From NCBI GenBank assembly GCA_003649515.1, contig QMSC01000049.1:1-8572 (forward strand): a stretch of 8,572 nucleotides of DNA, written 5' to 3'. The stretch's first letter is position 1; each line of letters starts with the position of its first letter. Origin of the DNA: Thermoprotei archaeon (GTDB lineage: Archaea > Thermoproteota > Thermoprotei > Thermofilales > B20-G17). Below the pieces are notes generated by a model, which was not told the DNA's origin, searched no databases, and saw only the letters and a list, made by a program, of their open reading frames with translations. The translations under genes were made by a program, and so were the position numbers. Shown one piece after another: positions 7,154 to 8,572 of the stretch.

Positions 7154-7998
7154 AGTACCCCGAAGTATACGTATATCGCGATTTCACAGGTAAGCTCGTT
7201 AAGTCTCTATTGATTGAAGCCAATCCAAGACTGAAAAAACTTTTCGAGGATGATAGGATCTCCAAGCCAAAACCCATTCACATTACTACACTATTTAAAA
7301 AAGTGAGTGGAAAAAGGATCGCTCTCTACCCGAAAATTATACCCACGAAAGAGGCTAAACCTAGGAAGGAGGTCATGCAAAGACTTAGGAAAGTTGGTGT
7401 AGTTCTCAAAGGAGGGGAGGAGTACTTCTTCTTTATTGGATGTAAGTCGCAAGTAGCACCTGAAGTAGTGAGGGCACTCGGTTCACTTAGCAGTATAAGA
7501 GTAAACGGATTGAAATTCACCCCTCTAATGGTTGAACCCATAGAAGAACTGGTGCCAAGAGATGAGGAACGAAACTGGGATGGGAATGTTACAAGTATAA
7601 AAGTAGTGTTTGAGACCCCAGTTCTAATACGGGATCCATATCTTGGTGGTTTTCGTCGATTCCTTCCCCTATCGGGGTGGCTGTTTTCCGTGAACCTTTA
7701 CGATTTATTTGGTAGTGTCAAGAAGACCAGAACGCTCTCCCGAAAAATATCAAACGTATTACGCGAAACCTATTCAGCATTACACTCCGTTAAACTTGTT
7801 TGGTATCTCTATGAAGGCCACGTATACCCCGCCCTAATAGGCTATATTAAATATTTCATCTACGAGGAGGCTTTGAAGCGCACACCAGAGGTAATCGATA
7901 TTCTACCTTTATTACTGAAACATGCTAGAATAATGGGTATTGGTACATCACGTGCAGCAGGATTTGGGCATGTTAACATTTCAGTTAATAATAGTTAA
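7114..7998 (+). CDS. cas6: Cas6, pre-crRNA processing endoribonuclease
   Basis: This 294-residue protein has the Cas6 layout. The N-terminal ferredoxin-like strand is YILFCVSLCLE (4-14), followed by a TGKLVKSLLIEANPRL helix. The second ferredoxin-like half ends in the hallmark glycine-rich loop GIGTSRAAGFGHV (275-287). Cas6 cuts the repeat RNA to leave an eight-base 5' handle. No histidine occurs at residues 30-50, where the catalytic one of Pyrococcus Cas6 lies; the nearest is H56. A histidine-independent mechanism, as in Sulfolobus enzymes, is therefore possible. The TTG start is backed by GGGGGTGGA, and no later start would keep the first strand, so the 40-bp overlap with cas3'' looks real. 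It is the last gene of the operon, and its TAA is only 11 bp before the right leader. Confidence 0.93.
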   Translation: MDRYILFCVSLCLEYPEVYVYRDFTGKLVKSLLIEANPRLKKLFEDDRISKPKPIHITTLFKKVSGKRIALYPKIIPTKEAKPRKEVMQRLRKVGVVLKGGEEYFFFIGCKSQVAPEVVRALGSLSSIRVNGLKFTPLMVEPIEELVPRDEERNWDGNVTSIKVVFETPVLIRDPYLGGFRRFLPLSGWLFSVNLYDLFGSVKKTRTLSRKISNVLRETYSALHSVKLVWYLYEGHVYPALIGYIKYFIYEEALKRTPEVIDILPLLLKHARIMGIGTSRAAGFGHVNISVNNS

Positions 7999-8009
7999 TA
8001 TTACGGAGA

Positions 8010-8095
8010 AAACTTAAAATATAGAGAAAGCCTAGAATAAACTCGGAGAAAGTGGAGGATAGGGCTAGAAAAACGAAATAACCCCCACTCATACA
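8010..8095 (+). promoter_or_regulatory. CRISPR leader with promoter, rightward array
   Basis: This is the perfect inverted copy of 26-111, ending directly at the first repeat. A purine-rich element (GAGAAAAC, 8006-8013) followed by TTAAAATAT (8014-8022) fits BRE plus TATA, giving a predicted transcript start near 8043. Internal short repeats are GAGAAAG (8024-8030 and 8046-8052, 22 bp apart) and CTAGAA (8032-8037 and 8065-8070, 33 bp apart). These spacings are close to whole helical turns and could be docking sites for regulators or the adaptation machinery. Confidence 0.82.
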
Positions 8096-8120
8096 CCAGA
8101 AACAACAAAAGAGTAGAAAG
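8010..8120 (+). repeat. Right arm of the 111-bp perfect inverted repeat
   Basis: These bases match the reverse complement of 1-111 without mismatch. The arm covers the 86-bp leader and the first 25-bp CRISPR repeat. Identity ends with the repeat because the neighbouring spacer is outside the comparison: the left arm reaches the window edge there. Confidence 0.95.
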
Positions 8121-8261
8121 AACGTTATTTACATGTGAGAAAACCGAAAACCATTGTCGTGTCGTTCCAGAAACAACAAAAGAGTAGAAAGTTTAGGGTT
8201 CAACTGGGTTTTCTTGCACAGTTTAGCTACTGCTTCCCAGAAACAACAAAAGAGTAGAAAG
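8096..8261 (+). CRISPR. CRISPR array with three identical 25-bp repeats and two spacers
   Basis: Identical repeats lie at 8096-8120, 8167-8191 and 8237-8261. Spacers are 46 bp (8121-8166) and 45 bp (8192-8236). The bases on either side of the repeats are not conserved, which fixes the unit at 25 bp. The repeat is A-rich with no internal palindrome, as in many crenarchaeal type I-A arrays. It ends GTAGAAAG, comparable to the common ATTGAAAG end and probably the crRNA 5' handle. The leader on the left sets transcription rightward. There is no degenerate final repeat. The array stops 4 bp before the stop codon of the opposing gene. Neither spacer matches anything I notice in this window. Confidence 0.95.
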
Positions 8262-8265
8262 ATCT

Positions 8266-8572
8266 CTATGTTATCTTGATGGCGTACTTACTGGCTCTTT
8301 TTAAGTAGGGTTCCGCTTCTTCAGGCCTCACTAAATGTATTTCAAATGGGTGATAGTACGGTAGGCTGAGTCTCTCTTCAATTAACGCCTTAATCCTCCC
8401 CCTTTCGCTCAACTTCTCAGGGATTTTTCGAGGCGCTATTAAGATGTCTACATCGCTTCCCGCTACGTAATCCCCTCTAGCGACGCTTCCAATGACGTAT
8501 ACTTCGGCTTCAGGTATCAGCTCTTTAACAGCGTTGGCTATTTCGCGAACCCACTTCTCCCACTCTTTGAGC
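8266..8572 (-). CDS. MNT-type nucleotidyltransferase-domain protein, 5' part outside the window
   Basis: A minus-strand frame is open from the window edge to a TAG at 8266-8268, giving 101 visible C-terminal residues. It contains the nucleotidyltransferase signature GSVARGD followed by SDVDILI, the G-S-x-x-R-G and D-x-D metal-binding pattern of the minimal nucleotidyltransferase family. A later strand PFEIHLV carries glutamate where many members have a third aspartate. The visible part begins LKEWEKWVREIANAVKE, so little of the N-terminus is missing. Such proteins are often the antitoxin partner of a HEPN toxin and transfer AMP to it. The partner gene, if any, would lie to the right, outside the window. 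It converges on the CRISPR array with a 4-bp gap. Confidence 0.85.
   Translation of the reverse strand, partial: LKEWEKWVREIANAVKELIPEAEVYVIGSVARGDYVAGSDVDILIAPRKIPEKLSERGRIKALIEERLSLPYYHPFEIHLVRPEEAEPYLKRASKYAIKIT

Noticed and set aside
7983..8000. Tandem AGTTAATA repeat over the cas6 stop as a regulatory site
   Set aside because: Two 8-bp AT-rich copies at the end of a coding sequence are easily explained by chance and by asparagine/valine codons.

Overview
The window is a compact archaeal type I-A CRISPR-Cas interference locus. It probably comes from a hyperthermophilic crenarchaeon (Thermoproteota). The signs are a Csa3 regulator, a separate small subunit Csa5, Cas3 split into helicase and nuclease, a 25-bp A-rich unstructured CRISPR repeat, archaeal TATA boxes, and strong GGAGGTGA-type ribosome binding sites, with TTG starts for three genes. 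The sequence does not fix the genus.

Layout. Positions 1-25 are the first repeat of a CRISPR array that runs leftward out of the window, and 26-111 are its leader. Positions 112-346 hold no gene but carry several short inverted repeats. csa3 (347-1003, minus) is divergent from a seven-gene plus-strand operon: csa5 (1138-1518), cas7/csa2 (1518-2603), cas5 (2629-3474), cas8a2/csa4 (3471-4562), cas3' helicase (4572-6359), cas3'' HD nuclease (6356-7153) and cas6 (7114-7998). The largest gap in the operon is 25 bp, and most genes touch or overlap. Eleven bases after cas6 a second leader starts (8010-8095), followed by a three-repeat, two-spacer array (8096-8261). Four bases beyond the last repeat is the stop codon of a minus-strand nucleotidyltransferase gene (MNT family) that leaves the window at its 5' end.

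How it works, from family knowledge. Cas6 cuts array transcripts into crRNAs. Cas7, Cas5, Csa5 and Cas8a2 form the archaeal Cascade on them. Cas3' and Cas3'' unwind and degrade the bound DNA. Csa3, a CARF plus winged-helix protein, probably controls the operon from the shared 134-bp promoter region. The window has no cas1, cas2 or cas4, so spacer acquisition must be encoded elsewhere if it exists.

Main structural observation. Positions 1-111 and 8010-8120 are a perfect 111-bp inverted repeat made of an 86-bp leader plus one 25-bp repeat. The whole effector module therefore sits between two outward-facing arrays with identical leaders. I see no unfamiliar protein family. The unusual points are this inverted leader pair, the minimal array squeezed against the MNT gene, the 45-46 bp spacers and the divergent promoter region.
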